Shown here one piece after another: positions 23,423 through 34,900 of a stretch of 64,000 nucleotides of DNA (positions within the stretch are counted from its first letter, which is position 1; each line of letters begins with the position of its first letter). A program made the translations under genes and the position numbers. The DNA lies in the NCBI GenBank assembly GCA_030562195.1, contig JAUJPP010000005.1:2604001-2668000 (forward strand). Direction: 5' to 3'. Source of the stretch: Nipponacmea schrenckii (lineage: Eukaryota > Mollusca > Gastropoda > Lottiidae). A model generated the notes under the pieces. The model did not search any database. It saw only the letters and a program-made list of their open reading frames with translations, and was not told the origin of the DNA.

Positions 23423-24199
23423 GTGAGTAATTAATTATAATCAAAATCAATCAAGTCACAGACATAATTCACAATCGCTAAATCAAATCAAAGCAAACAC
23501 CCAAATGATTATGATTTGATAGATAGATAAATCAACAGAATTTATTAAAATGCCACTAGAATTTCAGTTTGGATGGGTTTTTGAATTAGTGTAGTAAATC
23601 AAAATCAATCAACTCAGAAACACAATTCGCAATCCTTAAATCAAATCAATGAAAATACCCAAACAGAATTAATGAAAAAATGGCAGCAGAATTTCAGTGA
23701 CCTTTTTTTTTCTTTTGCTTGCATGAGTGTCAAGGGAATTAATGAAAAATGGCACCAGAATTTTGGTCTGGATGGTTACTTTTGAATTTTCTTTTTCCCA
23801 AAGTGTCTAGTTGTTCAGATGGAATGATAAAGGCTCTATAGACTGTGCAGTTAACTTGTAAACATTTTCATTACTTGGCAAGTACTGTTTTGTAATGTAA
23901 ACATATAACTTATATAATATTGAACTTTGACCTTGTTAAATTTCCAAATTCCCTAATTTGTAAACAGTAAACAGTTGTGTACATATTTAAATAGGTGAAT
24001 GATCTTGAATGACTTAGTTGCCCCATGGTTGTAAGTATGTGCACAATTTAATATGAAATGATAGGAGAATCAGTATGCTCTATCAAAGGTTTGATTGCTA
24101 TCTTACTCAAACACCTTAGAAAACATGGATGTATATAATGTATCTTGTCTTGACCCAATTTTAATTGTATAGTAATATATACTGCATTATGTACAGGCA

Positions 24200-24425
24200 T
24201 GATCTGGGTCAGAAACCTTAAAGGAGACTAGCTTAAAGGCATGACAAATTAAAGACTCAATTGATAATATAAGTAGTATTCATTTAAGACTTCATAACTT
24301 AAATTGGTCAATAAGAGTATATATTCATCAGTTCGACTTACCAGGTATCATGACTTAAACTTGGTCAATAAGAGTATATATTCATAAGACTTACCAGGTG
24401 TCATGACTAAAGAATAGAATCTCTA
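24200..24425. mobile_element. MITE internal fragments, duplicated
   Basis: TTGGTCAATAAGAGTATATA then TTCATcAGt...ACTTACCAGGTATCATGACT occurs twice in tandem, matching internal parts of the TTAA MITE at 26087-26400. The ends are missing, so this is a relic. Confidence 0.5.
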
Positions 24426-24459
24426 TATAACATGATATATCTATTAAACTAAGTGATTA

Positions 24460-25085
24460 TTGAAGAACTTGGTTATTTTCTCATTTTTTAAAGAGATTCT
24501 TAAGAGTTATTCTTATTTTTTTAAAGAGATTGTAAAGAGATCTTCTTATTTTTTTAAAGAGATTGTAAAGAGATCTTCTTTTTTAAAGAGTTTTCTTTAT
24601 TTTTTTAAAGAGATTGTAAAGAGATCTTCTTATTTTTTTAAAGAGATTGTAAAGAGATCTTCCTACTTTTTCAAGAGATCGTAAAGAGTTATTCTAATTT
24701 TTAAAGAGATTGTAAAGAGATTTTCCTACTTTTTAAAGAGATTGTAAAGAGATTTTCCTACTTTTTAAAGAGATTTTCTTATTTTTTTAAAGAGATTGTA
24801 AAGAGTTATTCTTGCTTTTTAAGGGGATTTTAAAGATTTACCTATTTTTAAAGAGATTGTAAAGAGATTTTCCTACTTTTTAAAGAGATTGTAAAGAGAT
24901 TTTCCTACTTTTTAAAGAGATTTTCTTATTTTTTTAAAGAGATTGTAAAGAGTTATTCTTGCTTTTTAAGGGGATTTTAAAGATTTTCCTATTTTTAAAG
25001 AGATTGTGAAGAGATTTTCCTATTTTTAAAGAAATTGTAAAGAGATTTTTCCTAGTTTTTAAAGAGATTGTAAAGAGTTTTTCTT
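24460..25085. repeat. About 32-bp minisatellite
   Basis: Roughly 20 copies of a unit with core TTTTTAAAGAGATTGTAAAG then AGATTTTCCTAC, with a higher-order block of about 150 bp that occurs twice (24720-24870 and 24870-25020). Confidence 0.9.
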
Positions 25086-25349
25086 ATTACATGTGTATCA
25101 AGAAATTGTGCTAGAAGTTGTGTTAACATAAATCCCATAAGGGCATTCTTAATTCACTATCTTGACCAAATTGGACTCAATTTGACCTCTTTGCATTCAT
25201 TATGAGGACTTCAAACTCCCTTTTAGAGTAATTTGCTGACTAATGTATTTTAATGAGCTACCTGTCACTAGGGTTTTACTATATAGAAAGCTTGTTATAA
25301 TTTTTATCTAGTTTATGTCATATGATCATGTTGGCTATAGATGTAAACA

Positions 25350-25625
25350 AGGAGTGTTGATTTAGTTGTATTTACCAGTCCTTTTTGGATATATAGCTTT
25401 TAGCTTTATTTTTGACACTATTTACCAGTCATGCTTGACTGAAAGATATTATTTATGGTTTTTGACTCTATTTAACAGTCTTTTTTGGTTATAACTTTTA
25501 GCTTTGTTTTCAACTGTATTTACCAGTCATGTTTGACTAGAGCTCTAGATTTTTGATTTGACTGTATTTACCAGTCATGTCTGACAAGAGCTCTGGACTG
25601 TTGATTTGACTCTATTTACCAGCAA
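25350..25625. repeat. Diverged repeat, 50-65 bp unit
   Basis: Five copies share TATTTACCAGTCATGTTTGA and AGCTCTAGATTTTTGATTTG, with variable spacers. No gene is seen in 25086-25967 apart from a SINE-A 3' fragment at about 25705-25770. Confidence 0.65.
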
Positions 25626-25967
25626 AGCCAACCTAAAACCATGCATTTTGTACAATCTTGTCACTCCAGACTGGCAAATACCATCTTTTATTTTGGTTGA
25701 ATCTTCAAAAAATCTGTCATCATTAGCTAATAAGGTACAGAAGAGTAAGATGTAAAACTCCATTTATTTTGAATCGTTGAACATGTTAAGCAAAGCGTAT
25801 AAGATTGAACTTGACAGAATTCTGTCCAAATTTGGAGGTTGACCTTTATGAACCTTCGCTAATTGGCCCTCAACATCACGGGTCCATTTAAATTGGTAGA
25901 CTTCTTCAATTTTCAATCATTATCTTCATTCGAAACACTTCGCCCTTTATCTTCGAATTTTGTGAAA

Positions 25968-26053
25968 ATGGATACTTTAGAAAATATGTTTCCAATCGAT
26001 TCTTCGTCTTTTGAAAATTCAATGGAACTTCATATTCTAAGCATTGATTCAAG
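25968..26053 (+). CDS. Possible orphan first coding exon
   Basis: From an ATG at 25968 the frame reads MDTLENMFPIDSSS onwards for 28 codons and stops exactly at a strong donor, AAG/GTAAGG. The frame is open for 30 further codons upstream with protein-like composition, but that part has no clear acceptor. Joining it to the next plausible acceptor on this strand (28847) gives an immediate stop, so I cannot attach it to the transporter gene. It may be an exon of an unseen gene, a decayed exon, or chance. Confidence 0.22.
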
Positions 26054-26086
26054 GTAAGGTTTGGTTTTGGAACATTTGAATATTAA

Positions 26087-26400
26087 AGGTATACTGTGTC
26101 TTAGAATGGATACAAAATTTGAGGTAACAATGGTCAATATGAGTATATATTCACCAGTGAACTTACCTGGTGTCATAAAGTAACAGAATCCCTTCAAATC
26201 TGGAAAAATCACAAAACTAAGTAGGCCTAATTATTGAAAAATACTAATAAAATTATATAAAGATTTATGGATAATTACTAAGTTTTTTGGATATTTATTT
26301 ATGTTGTTTATGGCAGCAGGTATATTTACCAGTACTGATGAATAAAGCTCTTATTGACCAAGTTTAAAATTTTATGTTCACTTTAAGACGCAGTATTCCT
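26087..26400. mobile_element. MITE, TTAA target site, copy 2 (314 bp)
   Basis: Ends AGGTATACTGTGTCTTA and its inverted partner TAAGACGCAGTATTCCT are flanked by TTAA at 26083-26086 and 26401-26404. The interior matches copy 1 (17452-17795), including TGGATAATTACTAAGTTTTT in inverted order. The two copies differ by many substitutions and indels, so the insertions are old. Confidence 0.8.
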
Positions 26401-26816
26401 TTAAATAGAATCTAGATTTTGATTCGGGGAAGAGAAGGGTTCTCCAAAATGTACAGACTCAGGACGAAATAAATACTTAAATTTTTTTCAAATGGGCCTT
26501 AAGTCGGATTACCTTTTGATAAGTGATACAGTCCAATTGTAATTGAGCTGTTTAGTAGTTATGTAACAGGTACAGTTGAAAGGATATGATATGATTATAT
26601 TATCTGATTAGCCTGTCTAGAAGGTGTCTCCAATTTGTACAAATATTAAACACAGTTCAAGGATAGGTTGGGTTGCTAATTCTTTTATAGCAATTATTAA
26701 AGTGAGAGTTTTGGCTGAGTTTTTTTTGCTATTTTTGAATTTTTTTCTATCAGGTCTTATAGTGTTTGAAATGAAGCCATCTGAAAGAGTATTAAAAAAA
26801 AATTTTTAATAGGCTA

Positions 26817-27273
26817 AAGCTAATACTGCTCTCATGGCAAAATTTCCCTCATTGCACACTGCAAGGTATATCATGTTTTCATGGCTCTAAAAGAAGCTAG
26901 GATTTTAAACTCCATTTCATTTCATTTTTCCCTCACTATTTTTCGTAAAATTTTGAGTAATTTTAACTCCACATGCCATGTATGATCTAACAAAATTATT
27001 ATGTATCTTGTGTTCTAAGTCAACGCTGAGAAATTCTACTTTTCTACACTCTAAATGATGACCATATACTGACCCACTTTCCTCATAAACTTACTGACTC
27101 TTTTCCTAGCCTCTTTTCCCAGCCTTTGGTAGCTATTTGGACAGATATGGCTGGGGGAGAGTCAGGAAAACTAAGTCGCAAATATGAACCTTAAGCAAGT
27201 TTGAGCCATGAAAATATGATATACCTTGCAGTGTGCAATGAGGGAAATTTTGCCATGACAGCAGCATTAGCTT
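26817..27273. mobile_element. Foldback structure with 71-bp inverted arms from SINE-A sequence
   Basis: The left arm 26817-26887 and right arm 27203-27273 are near-perfect inverted copies of a SINE-A segment (core AAAATTTCCCTCATTGCACA) with about 315 bp between. The spacer holds a further element (about 27091-27175) of the family whose best copy is the hairpin at 53864-53950. Related sequence follows at 27340-27415. Confidence 0.65.
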
Positions 27274-27594
27274 AATTCTTGATTATTTTTTTTAAAATTC
27301 TACCAGAGGCTGGGAATAGATTCGGCAATTTCCCCCCCCCCCCCCCACACCCCAGTCATATCTGTTCAAATAGCTACCAGAGGCTGGGAATAGAGTCAGT
27401 AAGTTTCGGACTAACTTAACCTAAACCAAAAAACAGGTTTTAGCCTCATGGCTATATAATGTAATTGATGGAATATATTTTTAAATAATTTACAAGCATG
27501 TGATAAACACCCATCATGTGTTTATATAAGATAACCAAATCATTTTGAGCATATATTATGTCATGTATTATGTGCATGGCTAGACTTTGATAGT

Positions 27595-27900
27595 GATTTA
27601 TTTTGATAGATGTCGGTTTTGGCAGGGCCAGAAAAACTATAGGTAAGCTGCTTTCACATAGAAGCACTGGTCTAGGTCACAAGTATTAGGTGTTATAAGA
27701 GATATCTCCTATAGAAGCACTGGCCTAGGTCACAAGTATGAGATGTTATAAGAGATACTCTCCTATAGAAGCACTGGCCTCGGTCACAAGTAGAGACTGT
27801 GCTATGAATTTCAGTATAAATCATTTTGATAAGAATTTATTTACTTCTGGAGAGATTTATTGTGTGATTTGACAGATGTCTGTTTTGGCAGGGTCAGAAA
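27595..27900. repeat. 60-bp tandem repeat and a nearby duplication
   Basis: Three copies share CTATAGAAGCACTGGCCTAG and GTCACAAGTATTAGGTGTTA. They are flanked by two copies of AGATGTCGGTTTTGGCAGGG (27610 and about 27875). No gene is seen in 26405-28430. Confidence 0.75.
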
Positions 27901-28434
27901 AACTGCTGCTGGAGTTTAGCTATGATCATAACATGTTTATATTTTGGATTATATCTTTGCTGTAGGCCTAATTAATTACCTAAACCTTCAACAGTTGTGA
28001 TAAACTTCACAAGAAATGTGATAATTAGTCATCACAACCTTATCCTGAGGTCATTTACCTTATTACCCACTTCATTAAGTGTTGTGAGCTGTAGATTTGC
28101 TTTGTGGTCCCCCATTTCAACCTTTGAATTAATTAAGGATAATTTTTTTATCTATCTGTATCCCTTATCAGTTTATATCTTTTTGACATATAGTCTCTAA
28201 CCGAATTATCAGACCTCGTAAGGTCTCCTGACATGTTTGTTTTCAACGTAATTTTTCTGCGATCTTATTTCTCAATCATTTTAGCAGTCTTTGTATTCTC
28301 TTTGAGTTATCTTTTAAATTTATGAATTTTGTAAACCCGTAACCCTTTTCAGTTTTGTGGTTCAAGTATTTGATTTGATCAACAACAATAGCAACAACAA
28401 CAATGGTTTTGTAGCATAGGAGTGGTTCAGTAGG

Positions 28435-28830
28435 GTTGATTTTGGTGATATTTTGATTTATTATGGTTCAGTAGGGTTGATTTATTGTGGTTCATTACAG
28501 TTGGTTGATTGGGTGATATTTTGATTTATTGTGGTTCATTATGGTTGATTTATTGTGGTTCATTATGGTTGATTTATTGTGGTTCATTAAGGTTGATTTA
28601 TTGTGGTTCATTACGGTTGATTTATTGTGGTTCATTATGGTTGATTTATTGTGGTTCATTATGGTTGATTTATTGTGGTTCATTATGTTTGATTTATTGC
28701 GGTTCATTATGGTTGATGGGGTGATATTTTGATTTATTGTGGTTCATTATGGTTGGTAGGGTGATATTTTGATTTATTGTGGTTCATTATGGTTGATTTA
28801 TTGTGGTTCATTATGGTTGATTTTGGTGTA
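28435..28830. repeat. 24-bp minisatellite
   Basis: About 15 copies of GATTTATTGTGGTTCATTAT then GGTT. The eight-codon periodicity creates open frames on both strands that are not genes. It ends 16 bp before the acceptor (near 28846) of the exon that carries the transporter start codon. Confidence 0.92.
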
Positions 28831-28901
28831 TTTTCGTACATTTCAGTTACACTTGACTAGAAAGATCATCGGAAGTCAGCGAAGATGAAGAAAAGTGTAT
28901 T

Positions 28902-31900
28902 ATGGCCGATTCAGTTTCTGTAAATAAACCAAGAAGATATGGCTCCTTGGATAAGGTTGATCAGACCTCCTCTAGTTGCCATGGCGACGAGAAGAAAGAT
29001 GCTAAACGTCCTGTATCTGCTCTGGCAGAAAAAACATTTTCGTTCTGGAAGTTGTCACGGCAACAGAAAGGACTTCTGATCAGTATTTGTATTACCGAGT
29101 TTATTATTATGTGCTGTTGTTCCCTGATTAGTCCACTTCTACCACCACAGGTAGGTCAAAGGTCAAGGTTGTTGCTATGTGTGACAAAATGTCTGTCTGC
29201 TGAGAGCTACTGTTGCTCAGTAATAACACTAGGACAAAAGTCCTGTCTAATATTCAGTCCATGGTGACAAACATAGACTCTTTATTTTACATGGGTCAGA
29301 ATTAGGTCCAATACATAAGCACATGGTCCTGTCTACATTCAGCCCATGGAGACAAACATAGACTCTTTATTTTACATGGGTAGGAATTAGGTCCAATACA
29401 CAAGCACATGGTCCTGTCTTACATTCAGTCCATGGAGACAAACATAGACTCTTTATTTTACATGGGTAGGGAAATTTGGTCCAATACAAAGCACATGGTC
29501 CTGTCTAACATTCAGTCCATGGTGACAAACATAGACTCTTTATTTTACATGGGTAGGGAAATTTGGTCCAATACAAAGCACATGGTCCTGTCTAACATTC
29601 AGTCCATGGTGACAAACATAGACTCTTTATTTTACATGGGTCAGAATTAGATCCAATACACAAGGACATGGTCCTGTCTAACATTCAGCCCATGGAGACA
29701 AACATAGACTCTTTATTTTACATGGGTCAGAATTAGGTCCAATACACAAGCACATGGTCCTGTCTTAACATTCAGTCCATGGAGACAAACATAGACTCTT
29801 TATTTTACATGGGTCAGAATTAGGTCCAATACATAAGCACATGGTCCTGTCTTACATTCAGTCCATAGAGACAAACATAGACTCTTTATTTTACATGGGT
29901 AGGAATTAGATCTAATACACAAGCACATGGTCCTATCTTACATTCAGCCATGGAGATAAACATAGACTCTTTATTTTACATGGGTCATGAATTAGACCAA
30001 TACATAAGGACATGGTCCTGTCTTACATTCAGTCCATGAGACAAACATAGACTCTTTATTTTACATGGGTCAGAATTAGGACCAATACACAAGGACATGG
30101 TCCTGTCTAACATTCAGTCCATGGAGACAAACATAGACTCTTTATTTACATGGGTCAGAATAAAGTCCAATACACAAGAACATGGTCCTGTCTAATTCAG
30201 TCCATGGAGATCAAACATAGACTCTTTATTTTACATGGGTCTGAATTAGAACCAATATCACAAGGACATGGTCCTGTCTACATTCAGCCATGGAGACAAA
30301 CATAGACTCTTTATTTACATGGGTCAGAATTAAATCCAATACACAAGAACATGGTCCTGTCTAATATTCAGTCCATGGAGACAAACATAGACTCTTTATT
30401 TACATGGGTGAAATAGACCAATACCAGGATAAACTATAACATTCAAACAGGAACAAACAAAAACTTTTATTACATGGTCAGAATAAGTCTAATTAAGCAA
30501 GTAAAAACTGAAAAAACAAAAATTATCAATATTTTAAGGAAATTTGTTTGCTTCATAGTACTGAATCAAAGATACGGACAACTGTAAGTATAATAACATC
30601 ACTTGGGAAATTGTAACTGTTGTTTGTTTGTAGGCAAAATGAAGTATAGTGGGCTGGCTGTACCCCAGTTGGCAAGGTCCTTCTTGGGGGACATCATTAA
30701 CATTTATGTCAAATTGTTTGTATTTAAAATGTCAGCTTTGGGTCAGCCACTTTTGGCAGAGATGGAACTTTACATGACATCATTAACATAGTTATGTCCA
30801 ATTTTAGTTTTGAAAAGTGTCACAGTTGGCTCAGTCACTTTTGGCTGTGAATCGAGAACTCTCTTAATGTCGGATATTTCTTTTCCAGGTTACAAAAATT
30901 GGATCCAAGTTTATGTATTTATCTGGGATTTTTATCGCGGGGGGTTGTACGGTACTTATGGGGTAAGTATTCGTTGATCTTTGAAACTCGTTGAATTAGC
31001 TGCACCCTTGCTCCCTTAACCTTCTGTCAGTCATTTTGAGCATGGGTCAAAAAAGCATCAAGTTTCCCCTATTTTTGATCGGGACGTTAAACTAAGGTCT
31101 AGTGTGCTTTCGTCACTGCCTTGGTAAAGGTTACCTGATTGCACACTACATTGCTTTCCCTGTCTTCAATAACTAATAAAGATTCTGAAAGTATTTAAAG
31201 TGTGCAAAAGGTTATTCTAATTTCATTTCGATTGGCAGTTGACAAAACTTTTTTTCATGTTATTTTTAAGGTGCTTATTTTCGTAATTCTATTTCATTTC
31301 ACTTCATTAACATTTCATTTACATTTACATTTCACTTCTTTACATTTCATTTTCATTCTATTTACATTTCACTTTTACATTTCATTTACATTTCATTTCA
31401 CTTCATTTACATTTCATTTCATTTCATTTCATTTACATTTCATTTTTTACATTTTACTTCATTTCACTTTAATTTCATTTCAGTTACATTTCATTTACAT
31501 TTTCATTTCAATTTCACTTCATTTACATTTCATTTACATTTCATCTCATTTACATTTCGTTATTTCAGATCTCTACAATACGTACCTATAGAAACTGATA
31601 ATAGTATTTTTGTTTCGTTGTGTTTTGTATTACAAGTAGCTATGTCTATAGGGGTCACTGCCGAACAGACTTCAGCCTTTACTGTAGCTTCCAAAGAGTT
31701 TAGTGGATATTTCACTACCGTTTTTGTAAGTTTTTAACGTTAAGCTCCATTTATTTCATTTTCATTTCATTCGTAAGTTTTTTACTTAACATGCCATTCA
31801 TTTCATTTGTAAGATTTTAAAATGTTTATATAGCCATAGATTCTTTTGAGGACACGTCAGACCTAGTTACCAGAATCAGGACATGAGGATAATTAGGAGA

Positions 31901-34900
31901 CATTTTAAAGGCGTGACCTCGACCAACTACTTTTCTATATAGAAAAATATCATGACCCTTTACATCATTCTACTGATTTAGTCTGGTGTTGTAATTTAAT
32001 GGACTCCAATTAGGTTCAAGTCTGTTATTTCTATGACGTAAATTTTGTATGTGTATCAGAGACACTGATAGTATCAATTTACACCATTCTAATTTTCAAT
32101 CAGATATCTGTGGTTCTTGGAAATCTGTTAATAGAACTCCTTTGCATTAATCAAGCGTTTCTATAGTTACAGGAACCACAGACATCTGACATAGAAATCT
32201 CTATAAGCTCTATGAATCTTTTCTGTTTTCAGGGGGTTACAGAAGTCTTTGTAGGTTTAGGGTTAACTATTGGGCCTTTAGTTGGTGGTGTTTTATCCAA
32301 TGTAAGTATTAGTATTGATCAATCTGTCTAGAAGACTTCACAAGTGACCCAGAAACAGTTCTCTGTGCCAACTGACATCCATTAGGTTCATGAGAATTTT
32401 GTCCAACCGGCTGGTTCTTGAACAAACCTCTTGGTATTGATCTTTACTAGATTATCTGTACCCATTTACAGCTGGGTTGACTGGAATAATGAGGATCCTT
32501 TCTACCAGCTGGTCCTTGACCAAACCTCTTGGTATTGATCTTTACTAGATTATCTGTACGCATTTACAGCTGGCTTGACTAGAATAATGAGGATCCTTTC
32601 TACCAGCTGGTCCTTGGTTAAACCTCTTGGTATTGATCTTTCCTAGATTATCTGTACCCATTTATAGCTGGGTTGACTGGAATAATGAGGATCCTTTCTA
32701 CCAGCTGGTCCTTGATCAAACTTCTTGACATTGATCTTTACTAGATTATCTGTACCCATTTACAGCTGGGTTGACTGGAATAATAAGGATCCTTTCTACC
32801 AGCTGGTCCTTGGCCAAACCTCTTGACATTGATCTTTACTAGATTATTGTACCCATTTATACTGGGTAATGTCTGAGATAATAAGAAATCTTTTTGTTAC
32901 ATTGTGCTTGTTGCCTATTTTTCTTGTACATTGATTTCTAGATTGTAATATTGTCTTTCTAAATAAAATTGCAGAATTTTGTGTTAATTGTACTTGTAAA
33001 TTTTGTTGTCTAATATAAAATTGTACTTGTATTTTGTGTTTGTCTGGTAATTTTGAAATGTTTGTCGTAATTTTGTGTTTGTCTTATATGAAATTGTACT
33101 TGTTTTTGTGTTTTCAGTACTGTAATTTTGTTTTGTCTAATTAAATTGTACTTGTAATTTTGTGCCTTTGTACTTGTAATTTTGTGTTTGTCTATATGAA
33201 ATTGTACTTGTAATTTTGTGTTAAATTGTACTTGTTGTTTTGTGTTTGTCTTATATAAAATTGTACTTGTAATTTTGTGTTTGTCTAATATAAAATTGTA
33301 CTGTGTAATTTTTGTTTGTCTAATATAAAATTGTACTTGTAATCTTGTGTTTGTCTAATATAAAATTGTACTTAATATTTTGTATTTCAGATAAACCTCA
33401 GGTGGCTAAATTACGGCGTAAAAATGGCTTGTTGTTATTACGCCACCCGTCTATTATAATTACCTGTCTAGCCGTGGTATGTGGTTCTGGTGTTTGGTCT
33501 GGCCCCAAAGTTTTAGGATTTCCATATTAGGGAACCACTTTGCTACGGTGGGGTTTCCATTAAATTTCATTCTGGGAGCGGGTTGGTAAACTCCTAAAAG
33601 TGTGTTAACTGCAGGTCCAGGGTTCCATCAAGGCACCTTCAAATCTTTCAACCCAATGTTTCTGTCAGTGATGCAGGTTGGAGAGACTGACCTGGAAACC
33701 ATGTTGCAAAAACTTCTCAGGGGCTTATTGTCATACTTTTAAAAAATAAAAATATATCCCTTGGAAAAAATTTTTCCATCATTGCACACTTCTCAGTGTT
33801 GCTCTGATTGCTCATACTAATATCATCTATCCTTGGTAAAATTTTCATCATTGCACACTTCAAGGTGTTACTCTGATTGCTCATACTCATTAGCTCATCA
33901 AGTTGGCTATTATACTTCATTCAGTCCATTAACGTAACTGCCCTCTGTGTTTTTTCAGTATGATTTAAGTCCAACTTTAGTTGGAGCAGTGTTTCTGTTA
34001 CTATCAGCTTCCTATGCCTTTAGTTGTGCTGTCTGTGGGTGGATAGCTGAAAAACTGGTAAGTATCCATCCATTTTTAAGGGATACAGGTTAATGTTTGG
34101 GCTGCTTCTTTAATTATATTTTGGTATAATTTTTAAAATGCAATTGTTTTTGAATGATATCTTGTCTATATGTCTCATATTCTCTTGTTATATCTTTTTC
34201 TGATAACAGAATTTTAATGTTATCTTGTTATTCTCTAGCCTGATAACAGATTGTTATTGTTATCTTGTTATTCTTCAACCTGATAACGGATTGTTAATAT
34301 TATTGTGTTATTCTTCAACCTGATAACAGATTGTTAATATTATCTTGTTATTCTTCAGTCTGATAACAGATTGTCATTGTTATCTTGTTATTCTTCAGTC
34401 TGATAACAGATTGTTAATGTTATCTTGTTATTCTTCAACCTGATAACGGATTGCTAATATTATCTTGTTATTCTTCAGTCTGATAACAGATTGTTATTGT
34501 TATCTTGTTATTCTTCAGTCTGATAACAGATTGTTAATGATACCAGGGTTTTTATTGTGTGGTGTGGCACACTGCCTGCTGGCTCCAAGTCCAATATTTG
34601 GCTTTGATGCATCTTTCAAGTAAGTACAAATGTTTTCTACTTCTTTTCCTCATTGTACACTGCCTGGTATTGACAATGTTCATTTGGCCAGTCAAGTACA
34701 GAACTGTAGTCTGTAAAAACTTCATTTTATATGGGTTCTTTAAAAGGTGAGGTAACACTTTTACACTGGGAAAATGAGCCTGATTGCACACTGTGTGGCA
34801 TTGCCTATGGTTTCTTTGCCCAATGATGAATTACGATATTTTTTATTTATTTTCAGTGAATTGTGGTTAATAATTGTATCGCTGGTTTTACTGGGCATAG

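Noticed and set aside
28495..28732. Open frames on both strands in a regular repeat, superficially like a CRISPR array
   Set aside because: The unit is 24 bp with no unique spacers, in animal DNA; it is a plain minisatellite.
30555..30592. Mini-exon between TTGCTTCATAG and GTAAGTATAA as a missing SLC18B1 exon
   Set aside because: The upstream exon ends in phase 0, and this segment would then read Tyr-stop; its peptide does not match helix 2 either.
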